From Sipunculus nudus (taxonomy: Eukaryota; Annelida; Sipuncula; Golfingiida; Sipunculidae): a DNA stretch of 64,000 nucleotides. The translations under genes and the position numbers were made by a program. Positions 50,135-61,777 of this stretch are shown piece by piece; the stretch's first letter is position 1; the number at the start of each line of letters is the position of its first letter. The stretch is from the NCBI GenBank assembly GCA_026874595.1, contig CM049318.1, positions 41,894,456 through 41,958,455 of the forward strand. Direction: 5' to 3'. The notes beneath the pieces were generated by a model that saw nothing but the letters and a program-made list of their open reading frames with translations, searched no databases and was not told the origin of the DNA.

Positions 50135-51115
50135 CTGATTGTCAGGGTGTTCAAAGCATATTCTCCCCTAGCTCGCAAAGTGACCTTATTTTTGGGTTAC
50201 CAAGGAGATATCACAGCAACCTCCCCGGATTGTAGTTGTAGGTATCTGGTTAAAACCATTACACTCTGTGGTCTGTCTGGTAAAACCGTTACACTATGTG
50301 CTCTGTTCGGTAAAACCTTACACTCTGTGCTCTGTCTGGTAAAACCGGTACAATCTGTGTTCTGTCTGGTAAAACAGTTACACTCTGTGCTCTTTCTGGT
50401 AAACCGGTACAATCTGTGCTCTGTCTGGTAAAACCGTTACACTCTGTGCTCTGTCTGGTAAACCTTTACACTCTGTGCTCTGTTTGGTAAACACGTTACA
50501 CTCTGTGCTGTCTGGTTAAACCGTAAAACTCTGTGCTCTGTCTGGTTAAATCGTTACACTCTGTGCTCTGTTCGGTAATATCGTACACTCTGTACTGTCT
50601 GGTTAAACCGTAACACTCTTTGCTCCGTCCGATGAAACCGTTATACACTCTGTGCTCTGTCAGGTAAAACCGTTACACTTTATTCTCTGTCAGGTTAACC
50701 GTTACACTCTGTGCTCTGACTGACTTTCAGGATGCTTATATCACGCGTTTTTCAGCAGCTGCCAGTATATAGGTTACAGTGACCAAATTTTCTGATTTCA
50801 GAGATCACATGAGGACCTCCGAAGATATAAATTGACGGGTTTTAGATCTATCGTTTAGCACTTCTGGCTTTCAGGGGGCACAGAATATGATTATTTCCCA
50901 GAGGTCACAATATATAGCTCCAAGTGACCTAATTTCAAGTTTCCGAGGATATTTCACATGTCCCTCCTGGACGATGAGTGATTGAGTAAAAGTACTAGGT
51001 CCAACATTTATCCTTTTGCCCTTACTGACTTTCAGTTGTTCAATGCAATATGTTTTGTCCCTAGTTTGCAGAATATAGGTCACAGTTAAATAAGTTCATG
51101 TTTCAAGCAGACTGA
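50135..51115. repeat. Four degenerate copies of a roughly 100-bp repeat
   Basis: Blocks at about 50135-50230, 50719-50820, 50861-50969 and 51021-51110 share the order TTTCAGG, GTTCAA or similar, CCCTAG with TTTGCA, TATAGGTCACAGTGACC or a variant, then CGAGGATAT, TCACATG and CCTCC. This is an old tandem array into which the 30-bp minisatellite (50241-50718) has grown between the first and second copies. The AGGTCACAGTGACCT core is an imperfect palindrome. Confidence 0.6.
50241..50718. repeat. 30-bp minisatellite
   Basis: About 16 copies of a 29-31-bp unit containing GGTAAAACCGTTACACTC and TGTGCTCTGTCT. Homogeneity is moderate with many 1-2-bp indels. The short ORFs on both strands here are artefacts. 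Confidence 0.93.
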
Positions 51116-51970
51116 ACCCATACCTCCCAGATGTTACGTTTGACCTTTCTTGGTCAAGTCGTAATTTCTTGGCGCCTCAAGATCGTATTTCTTCATCGGG
51201 ATTAGCTTGATTTTAAGAAAGAAGTTCAAGACCCACGGGTTACAAATTTTGCCCTGTCTTACCACTTTCGGTTACATGGTGGTGACATCACTATCAGCTG
51301 CTGGCAGACAAGTTTTTATATCCGTTAAAGAGGCTTTATAATAACGGGTTGGTGAATACCTGGCGTTTAATAAATGTTGTTTTTACAAATTGTTTACTCA
51401 AAGTAATAAAAAATGCTTTAGATCAGGGCTACGTCATACCAAAATATGATTTTCTCTGCGCTTCGCTCAATTTCAATTTATAAGTCGTTATTAAGCATAT
51501 ACTCTTCACTGAATCAAATACTGTATTAAATTTAAATATATTTAGATTGGTCATGATCGTTTCTCACTTGAATCTGCAGAAAACTGATCGACAACCACTG
51601 TCTATATTTTTAGTGGATCAGTTGAAGATCGAATAAAATTACATTCAGCAAATGTATTTAGTAAAGATGGTATGTACAGCGGCCGGCGAGCCTGCTGTCC
51701 CCATCTGGACGATTACAAATATTTTATTTTTTTTTTAATTTTCAATCATTTCTGAAATCTTAAAGATAAAAGTATACATACATATAAGCTAGGATGAAAG
51801 ATTGTAATTATTCGTCTTAATAATATGATCAGATCATATCAACACCAAATGTTATCAAATGTGGTAAATAAAAACAAGTAATGGAGATTCAGGTGATCAT
51901 TATGATAGTGTAATCTTTTTATTTTAACGTGACAATTGTATGCACATGGGAGAACAAGCGAAAATATGTT

Positions 51971-51971
<1 letters not shown>
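51116..51971. other. No gene seen
   Basis: Non-coding; a further GACCTTTCTTGGTCAAG-type motif near 51150 may be more of the degenerate repeat. Confidence 0.45.

Positions 51972-52043
<72 letters not shown>
51972..52043. repeat. (TA)n microsatellite, left of solo LTR B
   Basis: TA dinucleotides with one AAAT interruption. They run directly into the TGTTAC start of the solo LTR, and TA units resume on its other side at 52870. Confidence 0.95.
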
Positions 52044-52047
<4 letters not shown>

Positions 52048-52869
52048 ACAGGTGCTCTTTTTATTGTGTGACACGGGCGTAATTCGTGTTGTGACACCCT
52101 CACAGGGCCGTTAGTTACATTCTCAGTTTAATCCGTACTGGTTGAACTCACGTTGTCATGCTAGCTATGGGCTTTATGGCCTAGCTGAGATCACGTGTGA
52201 ACCCTGGTGTGTAGAGACACAGCGACGTTTTTCTAGATGATTCCTGTAACGCGTGCTTACCGTGTATAATGTATTATTCTTCGAATGTTCGAGAAATAGA
52301 AGCTTCTCGGCTTGAGGTGAAAAGGTATATAAAGTGGCTGTGCTTTAGAGCCGAGAGAGAGAGCAGCAGAGAAGATTCCAGCGGACGCAGAAGCGTATGT
52401 GTCAGTTTCTGGGACCTTATCCGATGAGTGCGGAAATTATGGATTTTCTTCAGACTTTCTCCTGAATTTTGTGACGGCTCTTGTTTGGACTTCAGTTTAC
52501 TTTCTGGATTGTTACAAGAGCTTTACACTGAACTATCATTCTCCGAGAGTATACATTTAAAGAACTTATCGTTGTGACGGTGGTGGTATCCAGGTACTGT
52601 GCACATTGTTTATTTTACTGCGTGATTGTATTGATTTGTTGTTATACCGCTGTTTTACTGTATAATTGTATTGATTTAGTGTATTGTAATGGTAGGGTTG
52701 TTTTAAGAATAAATTATAGTTATTTATTAACAAAACAACACCGACTTCTTTATTCATTCCCCTAGACATTTCACGCTGCCTAGTGTTACAGAATCTGATT
52801 CTATTATCTCCTTGACAAAATTTGTGTTCATCACGCATACGTGATCTGTTTATATTAGGTTCCGTAACA
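52044..52869 (+). mobile_element. Solo LTR, family L1, copy B
   Basis: 826 bp from TGTTACAGG to CCGTAACA. It has a clear TATA box (TATATAAAG, 52327-52335), then TTAGAGCCGAG, the GGTGGTATCCAG block, AATAAA near 52711, CATTTCACGCTGCC and CGTGATCTG. It is inserted in a TA microsatellite, with ATAT on both sides. That agrees with a 4-bp target duplication but is not decisive in this context. It has no coding capacity, and its short ORFs are artefacts. The best copy for reading the promoter region of the family. Confidence 0.87.
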
Positions 52870-52884
52870 ATATATATATATATA
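52870..52884. repeat. (TA)n, right of solo LTR B
   Basis: Continuation of the TA tract interrupted by the LTR. Confidence 0.85.
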
Positions 52885-53196
52885 CACACAATGGAAGAAA
52901 TATATAAAACAAATCACGTGCACGGCTTTCAAGTAAACAAATCTGCGAAATTAGGGAATACTCACAAAGAAGACACAAGGACCCTCAGTTATTACAACCT
53001 GTAATTAGCTGACACGCAGTTGTCACTTTCAATAGTTTATTAGTAACCCAGAATTCGGGAACAGAATGGAGAACTAGAAGTGCCATCATTTTATGACAGG
53101 TGGGATTTTGTTAATTTAATCTGGTTTTCAACTGGTTATTGCATGTCATATTAAACGATATGATTTGTCATCTCATGGCTTATGATTTTCACAGTA

Positions 53197-53251
<55 letters not shown>

Positions 53252-54222
53252 TATATATATACATGAATGAAAAAATATATGTATAAATATATATATAACA
53301 AAAGCAGAGATACACAGAACAATGGTTATATAATTGTAAAATGTATATATACGCACATCTGGGAAGAGAGGCCGGTGTGTGTCTCTGTGCATGTCTATGT
53401 GTATATTTTTTTGTAGGAGCACAACCCGACAGAAATAAGTGCGTTTGAGTATACAGTCATACAGACAGGAAAAGATGAATATGTTTAAAAGAAAGATTTG
53501 TTCAGTTACTCACCGTAATCCCTTTCAGAACATGAAGACATTTACCAAACAGAATGTGCAAGGAGATTCTTGTCGAGGTTTTGTCAAAAATCATAGTTTT
53601 CGAGACACGACTCCCGGCAACAGAGTATTCCAAATACAATGTCCTAGCAACGAAGTTAAAGTCATGACTGACGTGAAAAATCACGAGGCCCCAGCCATCC
53701 CCACAGCGAGCCGCCGGCCCGGGGTCGTATAAAAACACAGCAACAAATGTCACAGGGAACGGGTGGCCAAGCGCGACAGGGGCCGTGCCGCTAACAGGTG
53801 TTGATTGGCTTATTTAGGAGGATAAATGTATTTCCCTGAGTGGCAATATGTTGATTTTATGGTCCTCAGGAGCAAGAAATCTTTAGCATTGTGCAGAAAA
53901 GAAGCTTAATGAGATTTTCTCGTTGTTTCAATAAACGGAGCACTTTGATCTGATTTACGTTTGTCTGTGGACTATCAAAAACTAGACGGAGCAGGGTCAT
54001 GATGACTGAGCGTTACCTGTTCAGAATACATGGACTTGTTAATGGAAGCTTGGACTGTGATCGCTTTACCCTCAGATATACCGATATCGCAGATTATGAC
54101 TGGCGTGGCCATGATGTAGAACGCTCCGCTGTCCCTTTATCTTGAAAAGCGGCGACGTCATGACTCTCAGTGGCTGACTAAACTGGCCTTGACAATGCCT
54201 GCCTCGAGCCCTAACGGTAGAT
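52885..54222. other. No gene seen
   Basis: Contains a (TA)n(CA)n tract at 53199-53261 and a GC-richer patch at about 53690-53800. The two overlapping opposite-strand ORFs of 83-97 codons at 53439-53753 have no recognised motif and are not called. Confidence 0.45.
53199..53261. repeat. (TA)n with CA interruption
   Basis: TA dinucleotides, then ACACACAC, then TA again. Confidence 0.95.
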
Positions 54223-54356
54223 ATAGATGGAAAGGGTATATACAAAAGTGTCGGTTCACTGCCAGTGTGATTCGGACCCACGATCTTTCGATTACCGGTG
54301 CGGCTGCATTAACCTTTTAAGGAACCGACTTTTCTGTGTATACCCTTTCAATCTAT
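54223..54356 (-). mobile_element. Fold-back element with tRNA-like core
   Basis: Imperfect 35-nt inverted arms at 54223-54257 and 54322-54356 (each starting ATAGAT and containing GAAAGGGTATA when read inward). The arm tips GTCGGTTC/GAACCGAC form an 8-bp perfect stem that would serve as an acceptor stem for the minus-strand core. The core has GGTTAATGCAGCC (D-arm-like), GAAAGATCGTGGGTCCGAATC (anticodon 3' side, variable loop and T arm, B-box-like) and about 80 nt in total. The anticodon stem does not pair and the T stem has one mismatch, so this is a pseudo-tRNA or a tRNA-derived SINE fixed in inverted arms. Confidence 0.65.
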
Positions 54357-54386
54357 AAAAAATGAACCAACATGGCCATTTATACA

Positions 54387-54388
<2 letters not shown>

Positions 54389-54431
<43 letters not shown>
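54389..54431. repeat. (TA)n microsatellite
   Basis: TA dinucleotides directly before the fold-back-related 3' block. Confidence 0.93.
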
Positions 54432-54498
54432 CACTTTTTTTTCTTTAGTGTTATATCCCTCTGGCCTAGTCTAAAAGAGCACTTTACAACGGAGGGTA
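54432..54498 (+). repeat. Second copy of the fold-back element's 3' block
   Basis: CCCTCTGGCCTAGTCTAAAAG and GCACTTTACAACGGAGGGTA match 22751-22796 with few changes. It lacks the hammerhead-like half; instead a short ATAACACT/AGTGTTAT inverted repeat precedes it. It is placed between (TA)n and (TATC)n tracts. Confidence 0.75.
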
Positions 54499-54614
54499 TC
54501 TATCTATCTATCTATCTATCTTATCTATCTTATCTATCTTATCTAATCTATCTAATCTATCTAATCTATCTATCTATCTATCTATCTATCTAATCTGTCT
54601 ATCTATCTATCTAT
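54497..54614. repeat. (TATC)n microsatellite
   Basis: Tandem ATCT units with TTATCT and AATCT variants. Confidence 0.95.
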
Positions 54615-55377
54615 GACGAAGAGGGAGTTTCTTTTTTATTTAACCAAGATTAGTTTCTGTCAATGACCTTTGTTCAAAATCACTAGGAGTCATAAGAAAA
54701 ATGGTCGTTTTTTCACTCTTAGAAACATGTTATTCATCATAAACCTGGATGAATTATCATAAACCATTGTCCGAGGCAACTATTTGGAGCTCCCATTTCA
54801 TGACTTGACGTAAAATGCAAATTAACCAGATTACTTTTCTGACACTGACTTTCGTTCATGCTTAGCCCCTTTTTTATTTTATTCCTAATAAATTTATAAA
54901 TCTTTCAATAATGTTTGAAAGTGATATCACTGTCTTTCGAACAGAGATCAAAATTAGTTGTAATGAAAAAGTAAACATTCAGATCACCGCCACTATATAT
55001 TGATCGTGACCGCTTCTCGCAGTTCTGCCGTTCATTCTACTTTACCCCAAAACGGCATTTTGGATGTTCTTATGCGCAGGGAATTAACTGTAGTTGCCGT
55101 ACTTGAGCACGCAGACACACAGCAAGTCATAACAGACCCCAAACATACACTTTAAGAAAAAAGGTTCCAGGTGGTTCTTCTTGGAACACAAATGGTTAAA
55201 GCTTAAACCATCGTACCTTCTGGGGGAGTTGTAGAGTTCCTGTTTATAAAAGTTCTTGCTATGATAAAGGTTCACGTCAGAGGTGACGCCCCCCCCCCCC
55301 CCATTAAGGTACATTTGATGAGGCCTCTCTGCATGTTTTGACCACTCCATAGTGAAGAATGATCCTTATTTAACGAG

Positions 55378-55378
<1 letters not shown>
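54615..55378. other. No gene seen
   Basis: Non-coding; a poly(C) tract lies at about 55289-55302. Confidence 0.5.
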
Positions 55379-55422
<44 letters not shown>

Positions 55423-55428
55423 TATATT
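55379..55428. repeat. (TA)n microsatellite
   Basis: TA dinucleotides running into TATTATATTATATT. Confidence 0.93.
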
Positions 55429-55857
55429 CATTTATGACATTGGTTGTCGAGGTTACTTTATTTACTTTATTTGATTTACTTTTATTTACTTTAAGAAAGT
55501 GAAATTATTTAAATATAGGCATGTCTATAATGACAGGAAAACTGTGCGTATTAAAAGCTAACTAGCTACTCCCGTGGAAAATCCACGGCTCTATCTGATG
55601 CATATTTTTGTAATGAGCTGATAGGAACTAAACGACGCATATTTTAACCCTAAGGTTTTTGCAGGAACTTCTGTCATGTGTTTCACTTATATGATATAAA
55701 GATTACTTCTGCCAGAATTCTCCTGGAACACCCTACCCCAAAATATTGACATAGAAAGAAAAATTATTCCATTCCAGAAATCACCCAAAAAAATAAATTT
55801 TGGAAAAAGACGTGAGGATTATACAGTGAATATGTGAATGTGTGTTCCGCGCCTGAA

Positions 55858-55975
55858 TTTAAAACCTTTACTTCCTTTTGACAGAGTAAAATTCCTTACG
55901 GACGATATAATGGAACAATGGAAATGGGGTTCAGTGGGGATTACAGGTCGCCTCCTGAAAAAGCGTGACAGGCGA
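55858..55975. repeat. Diverged direct repeat, copy 1
   Basis: AAAACCTTTACTTCCTTTTG, AGAGTAAAATTCCTTA, GTGGGGATTACAG, then CGCCTCCTGAAAAAGCGTGA. The same order returns at 56589-56795. Confidence 0.75.
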
Positions 55976-56323
55976 AAAATGTTTTGCTGAACATTTGTAG
56001 AGGGTTAGGGAAAAGACATATCAACAGTCAATTTCATTTAGGAGGTAATAAGAATCACCACAATATATATTTTCTTATGAACCATTATGATAAAGACCAT
56101 TCCTTTATCCCCGTTCGTTCTGCCACTCGTAAGGTGAACTCGTGTTACTGAAGCATGACAGTGTTCACACATGAAACCGTGACTGATATTAAAGGAGATT
56201 CTGGTGGAGGTCTGTACGCCCTGACTACAGATTCTAGTTTGTTATCAATTTAAAGATGTACTGGTGATATTTTTTAATGATTCACCGTCCCTACAGACAA
56301 CGGATCTTAACAAATATATGTGA

Positions 56324-56355
56324 CCCCCCCCTCCCCCCCCCCACACACACACACC
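56324..56355. repeat. Poly(C) followed by (CA)n
   Basis: ACCCCCCCCTCCCCCCCCCC then CACACACACAC. Same architecture as 1328-1366 and 57784-57820. Confidence 0.9.
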
Positions 56356-56588
56356 CAACCCGAATGATAATTGAGTTGTGGGGCTTCTTTTTATAAAAAA
56401 AAACATGACAAGGCCTAACTTTTGAAACCATGGTTATCATGGAAAGATATTTTTGAATGTATAAAAACCAACATACCTGTAACCCATAAAAAATATTTGT
56501 CAAACGGTGGTCACATCACTGGATTCAGTGCCCAGTGTTGACCACACTGAAAAGCCCTCGCATTGACAGGGGAGTCATGTGGTCTTTG

Positions 56589-56795
56589 GATTAAAAACCT
56601 TTACTTCCTTTCGAGAGAGGAAAATCCTTTAGAAGCGTTACAATAGATATGGGTGATTAATGGGGATTATAGTGGACCTACGTGACCGCGTATTGCAAGG
56701 AAAAGCCTTTTGGGCAGGACTTTCGCTCTTGCCACGCTCTTAACAGGCCCGTGAAAATCCCCGAGGCGCCTCCTGAAAAAGTGTCACAGGCGTGG
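56589..56795. repeat. Diverged direct repeat, copy 2
   Basis: AAAACCTTTACTTCCTTTCG, GAGAGGAAAATCCTTTAG and ATGGGGATTATAG match copy 1. An insert of about 90 bp precedes CGCCTCCTGAAAAAGTGTCA, which also matches copy 1. Confidence 0.72.
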
Positions 56796-57783
56796 AGGAC
56801 CTTGCAGCACAAAAGATATAGGGGCACCTAATGGGGAAATATTAAATTATTAATTATTCAGCTTAATAGGGCATAATCCCGCAAAATAAAGCAAACTTGT
56901 CCTATAAGAGCACACCATCGATACGTCTGGCGAATTTGGAGAGTCAAATCAGAAGGAAAGCAGGTAAACCGTGGTCTAGAAAAAAACCAACTCCGTATTA
57001 CTTCTATAGATAGTGGAGGTTATGTGATTAAAATATATCCACGTTACATCTCTTCGCAGCAAATTTAAAACCATACCCCACTTAACAAAATACCCCCTCT
57101 CATTGTAGGGACTTCATACATTTTAATTGGTGTATAAATATTATCAATAATCAACTATACTGAAGTCAGTGCTTGATCACGTTCGAAAAGACACAATTCA
57201 TTAACGGTGCAGAAACAAAACGAAAACGTAGGTCTGATCAGGCCTAAATCAGTCGAGTGAACGGGCAAAGCAGTTGTTTCTCGAAGAATAAGTACTTGCA
57301 TTGTCATAACGGGATGGATGGGGGGTGTTCAATACACCTAATTACACAACAGATCACCGGTCCGTCAAAGGCCAATCAACTTGGCCTGGTCTTGTGTACA
57401 TCAATTAAAGGAAGAAAGCTGTCTAAGAAACGCCCGGCAAATGAATTACCGTTGTGAGATGTGTCATCCCTTTTGCTTTACACCGGTTAAACTTTATTTG
57501 GAGACATTTTCCTTACTGACCACATTTCCAGAGTAAAATAATAATCATGTGATCACGTTTTATCACAGTGCTCAAACTCGGACTCCCAACAGTACGACTG
57601 CTGTTTTTGGACGGGTTTTTGCATCGATAACAAAACTACGACAGAGGATGAACTCCGGTATCTGGTGTTTATTTTCATATTCCTTGAGGTTAGCTTGCAC
57701 TGAAACAACCGGGAACCAAAAGTATACACGAAAGCAGTTTTACATGCAGCAGCAAACATGAAATTATTGGGGCTAATCCTGGA

Positions 57784-57820
57784 CTTTTATTGCCCCCCCC
57801 CCCCCACACACACACACCCG
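57784..57820. repeat. Poly(C) followed by (CA)n
   Basis: A run of about 15 C followed by ACACACACACACACCC. Confidence 0.9.
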
Positions 57821-58174
57821 TCATTATTAAGTAATATGCCATTTTTCGATAAAGTGATTCAGAGAGATTATATCCCGAAACATTAACCCTCTGGAAAAGT
57901 TCCAAAAAGCCTGACATTTGCAAATTTATACACTTACCTCGGTACATCTATTTAAAAAAAAATATAATGGGTTCCTACTTAGAAAATTATATGTGGAAAA
58001 TGTATTGTATTTAAATACAATCAGAGCTACCATTTCACTTATTTTTTTATGTTTTGATGTGCTCAATCAATTAAAAATGAATTACAAAATAATTTCAAAT
58101 GTTTGACATTCAAATTTTAAAATTTAAAGTTTACAATATAAAAAGCCATAGAATTTTAAAACCTTACTGTCCTA

Positions 58175-59031
58175 TGTTACGGAACATAATAACAACAGAT
58201 CACGTAGTCGTGACGAGCATAAATTTTGTTACGGAGATAAAAAAAAACAGATTATGTAACACTAGGCAGCGTGAAATGTTTAGAGGAATGAATAAATTAT
58301 AATTTTTACTTAAAACAACCCTAACATTACAATACACTAAATCAATATAATTACACAGTGTAACAACAGTATAACAGTAAATCAATACAATTACACAATA
58401 TGACAAATAAAGTGTACAGTACCAGAGTGTCCAGATCCTGGGCTTTTCTGGATACCACCACTGTCACAGCTCAACAAGTCCTTTAAAACATATAATCCAG
58501 ATGAACAGTTCACATAATTCTTCTCAGAGAATAATAGTCCAATTCAATCCCGTAATCAATCTGTTGTAATCCAAAAGTTAAGTTCTGGTAATAGTCCCAC
58601 AGGCAAACTGAAGACTGAATAAAATTTGTTACAAAGTTCGAAGAATATCTATAAGTGCTGCAATTATCGGAAAGGTCCACAAACTGACCCACACTCTTCC
58701 GTATCCGCTGGATTTATTCTCTCTCTACTCCTCGGCTCTAAACACACTCCTTATTTATAACTTTTTCTTCCGAAATTTCTAGAAATGGTAAACTCCATAG
58801 AACAATACACACGTTACAGGAACAGTCTTGAAACATCCAGAACAAAGAACGCTGTGTTTCTACACTTCAGACACAACACGTGGGCCAGGCCAACTCGCAC
58901 GTCTCCCACGGCAACGAACTATGCTTGCGCTACACGAATCAGAATGCAACACTCCTGTGCACAATAAACCAGGGCCTGCCTAAGACGAATCAGAACGCCA
59001 ACAGCGCACAATAAAAGAGACACCTGTAACA
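58175..59031 (-). mobile_element. Solo LTR, family L1, copy C
   Basis: 857 bp on the minus strand. On the plus strand it begins TGTTACGGAACATAAT and ends CACCTGTAACA. It is flanked by a perfect 4-bp target-site duplication, CCTA, at 58171-58174 and 59032-59035. Landmarks read on the minus strand are TTATAAATAAGG (TATA) at about 58751-58760, TTTAGAGCCGAG, GGTGGTATCCAG, CATTTCACGCTGCC and ACGTGATCTG. It shares with B and D an extra internal segment (two ATTGTATTGATT-like units) that copy A lacks. Four-base duplications suit a Gypsy-type element. No internal region is present. Confidence 0.93.
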
Positions 59032-60590
59032 CCTAATAATCAATTTTATCAGCCGAATCGAATAAAATTGATATTTTTGTCTTCCGGCTCATTTCAAGCG
59101 TTAAAATTTACCATTATTAGCTACTTAATGTTTATTTCTGTAGGTTAATAATTGTTTATACTTAGCATATACGTGATTAAGGAAAAGGAGGAATTGTGGC
59201 CGCTGGAAAAGAGGGGGTCCGGACCCCTCGATCCGCTTCTGCCATTTGTTTTTTTATTGTAAAAACACGTGTAAAGTGAGTGAGTCCAACATCTTATGTA
59301 TCTTATTAGGATATCTGAGAACAGGCCACACGCGACAATTGTGAGACAATAAATAAACCCATCGATTATGAGCTTATCTCCTGTATATATCACGTATTCA
59401 AACGAAGCACTAAATCATTTATCCTTTGGTGAAATTCTGAAGGATTGGTTGAGCCAAATATTTGCATGTGGGCCGTAAATAATAATTCATTGGTGCATAA
59501 TATTCATTAGCATTCTTGAACTATACTGCTGGTTATATAAGGAACCATACAGTTGAAGTTCTAGCAGAACAGGCACAAATGGAAGCAGACCTAGAAACTT
59601 CTAATTTAATGAAGTCATAGGATTGGCCCTGTAAAACAGCTAATTTTGATAGACATATATTGTAGCAGTTGAACACAAAACATATATAACATGTAGTGAG
59701 TTCTTGGTAAAACCCTCTGATGCCTATCGACAAAACGCCTGATTCTGAGCATTCTGGAAGTCATTCTATCCATTGTTCACAGTTCCTTTACAAATTTGTT
59801 TCACCAGTTCATAACATTTATCACCATGGTGCATCACCTATATGTCAAATTCAGCTGAGCGTCGTTCCCCAAGGGCCACTTGTTCTTTGAGTCATAGCAA
59901 CGTTGTGAGTTACGTTTTCGTCTCTCAGTATTAAGGCTTATTTAACAATAGGACTGTATATGATTAAAATGATATCTCCTCATCTTTGAGCTGGAATTAA
60001 GTAATTTTTATGAATTTTATATCACTCTCTCCCACGGACTTCAACACTAAACTTCGTTTTTCATATAATGTTTACTGATCTTGTACATTATTTTATATAG
60101 TTATCATGATGCCCCATTTCGTATCGGCTGATAAATCGATTGTCCTATAGAAATATTTAAAATATATGGTATGAGAGATTTCAGGAACTGTTTAATTATA
60201 AAACGTAGAAAGTAGTGGGCCATATTGTCGGTTTCAGTTTTGTGTGTCTAAGCCAGATGGCGCTAGTGATTTTGCTGGGGCGGACCGCACGGAGGCCGCT
60301 CGGATGAGGCATTAGGACCCATGATTTGCGTAACGTCTTGAAGCTTATGACACAAGTGCATGTAATGGCCCAAGATGTTTAACGTATTTAATAAAATAAT
60401 AATGATTTCCTATTTTAAATATATGCTTTAAGTTGCCCTTCACCTACCTTTTGAAACATGAATGCATGTTATTTCTGGCTATCTGTGTATATATTAATGA
60501 TCTATAAGGGTTATTCTGGTTACAAAAAATTCTTATAATACAACGCCTCTGTGAATGATGTATGAACTTGTTTATCAACAACGTGTTTGT
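59032..60590. other. No gene seen
   Basis: AT-rich DNA. A GGGGGTCCGGACCCCTCGAT palindromic patch occurs at about 59214-59233. This is spacer between two independent solo LTRs, not the body of a retroelement. Confidence 0.55.
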
Positions 60591-60845
60591 AAACACAGCA
60601 TTGTTGACAAACGGAAAAAAAACATGTGACCTAAGGTGGTAGGTTGCATATATACGGAGGTAGAAAGGTTGTTAAAAGCCATTTGCAAAGCTCTGGCTTA
60701 TCTGACTTGCCGCTAAATGCCCTTGCTGAATTTGTTATGATTGTTTTGGCAGGCCCCACATATTATAAACCCGTTGATATAAACAAAACAAGCAGCCTGG
60801 GTGCGGTCATATCCACGTTTTCTGGCCTATTTTTATAAAATCAGA
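60591..60845. repeat. Interspersed repeat family R1, copy 2
   Basis: Same orientation and block order as 1-290: CTAAGGTGGTAGGTTGC, CGGAGGTAGAAAGG, GCCATTTGCAAAGCTCTGG, CTTATCTGACTTGCCGC, CCCACATATT, TCCACGTTTTCTGGC. It has small deletions relative to copy 1. Confidence 0.85.
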
Positions 60846-61773
60846 TAGATAATAACAAACTGAAACGGATGATCTGGATAAAACTTTTTACCCAAGAAAA
60901 GCGACAAAGGACGCTTCTTTGTGATGAAAAATTATTTTCTGCAAATTTGGATTTCTCTGACCTTTAACATACCTGAAAATCATCCGTCGACTTTTCCTTA
61001 CAGACAAATCATAATTCATATCCTTTCATCGGAAGGTAAGAAATATTACATATTTTTTTCTTACATCTATAAAAATCCTAAGATCGCAGGACTGTGTATT
61101 CCTATTGTGCAAGACCATTTTATGTCAAAATATTGACTAAACGTGTGAGAATATTACCAATACAAATCAGAATTTTTTGAAATTATAAATTATTTCTCAA
61201 ACAGTAATACAGAGTAAAGGCGGTTTCATATGGATGCGTCCAAACGAATTTTATGCCCGAACGAAAATTTACTGTACGAACGAACGAATAAAACCCTTTA
61301 TGTCATATTGGTGCATACACATCTGATCTGATCATATCCGAACGATAAAAAAATTAAAAAATGTTCTATTTTTAGTCGTTCGTATCGGAAAAGTACGGCT
61401 TCTTTCCACCTTCAACACAAAAGAGCTGAAACTTACGTAACAACTTTTTTTTATAATGGATTATAACCTTGTATAACATGCATCAGGTATGAAAAAAATG
61501 GCTTTTCCTTGTCATCGTTTGCGGAAAAAATGATTATAAAAAAAATTAATAAAATTTCAATCAGATTATTTGATCTGAAAACATTTTTATTACGTATTAA
61601 ACTAGCTCCAATGATGTTCCGTTTAAATATGCAGATATGTTGAAATCAGTTTTAACAATAGAGGTTTGCAGTTGCCGCGCATTATCTTTTCCATCTTGCA
61701 AGAAGAACACTACAGATCTTCATTCCCTGTTACAGTGAATATGAACTACAAATTTTTTTCATTTTCCATGATA
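60846..61773. other. No gene seen
   Basis: AT-rich DNA. A stretch at 61224-61400 is rich in CGAACGAA/CGTTCG motifs (CCGAACGAAAATTTACTG, GAACGAACGAAT, CCGAACGATAAA, GTCGTTCG), a local repeat-like texture. Confidence 0.5.
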
Positions 61774-61777
61774 CCAT

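Larger units (their letters stand above)
55429..58174. other. No gene; carries a diverged direct repeat and C/CA tracts
   Basis: No recognisable protein. A short hairpin CCGTGGAAAATCCACGG lies at about 55572-55588. The direct repeat at 55858/56589 and the poly(C)-CA tracts are listed separately. Confidence 0.5.

Noticed and set aside
53439-53753. Gene in the GC-richer patch with overlapping 83- and 97-codon ORFs
   Set aside because: The two ORFs overlap on opposite strands and neither has a recognisable domain. A TATAAAA nearby is weak evidence alone.
54240-54340. Functional tRNA gene
   Set aside because: The acceptor stem pairs, but the anticodon stem does not and the T stem has a mismatch.
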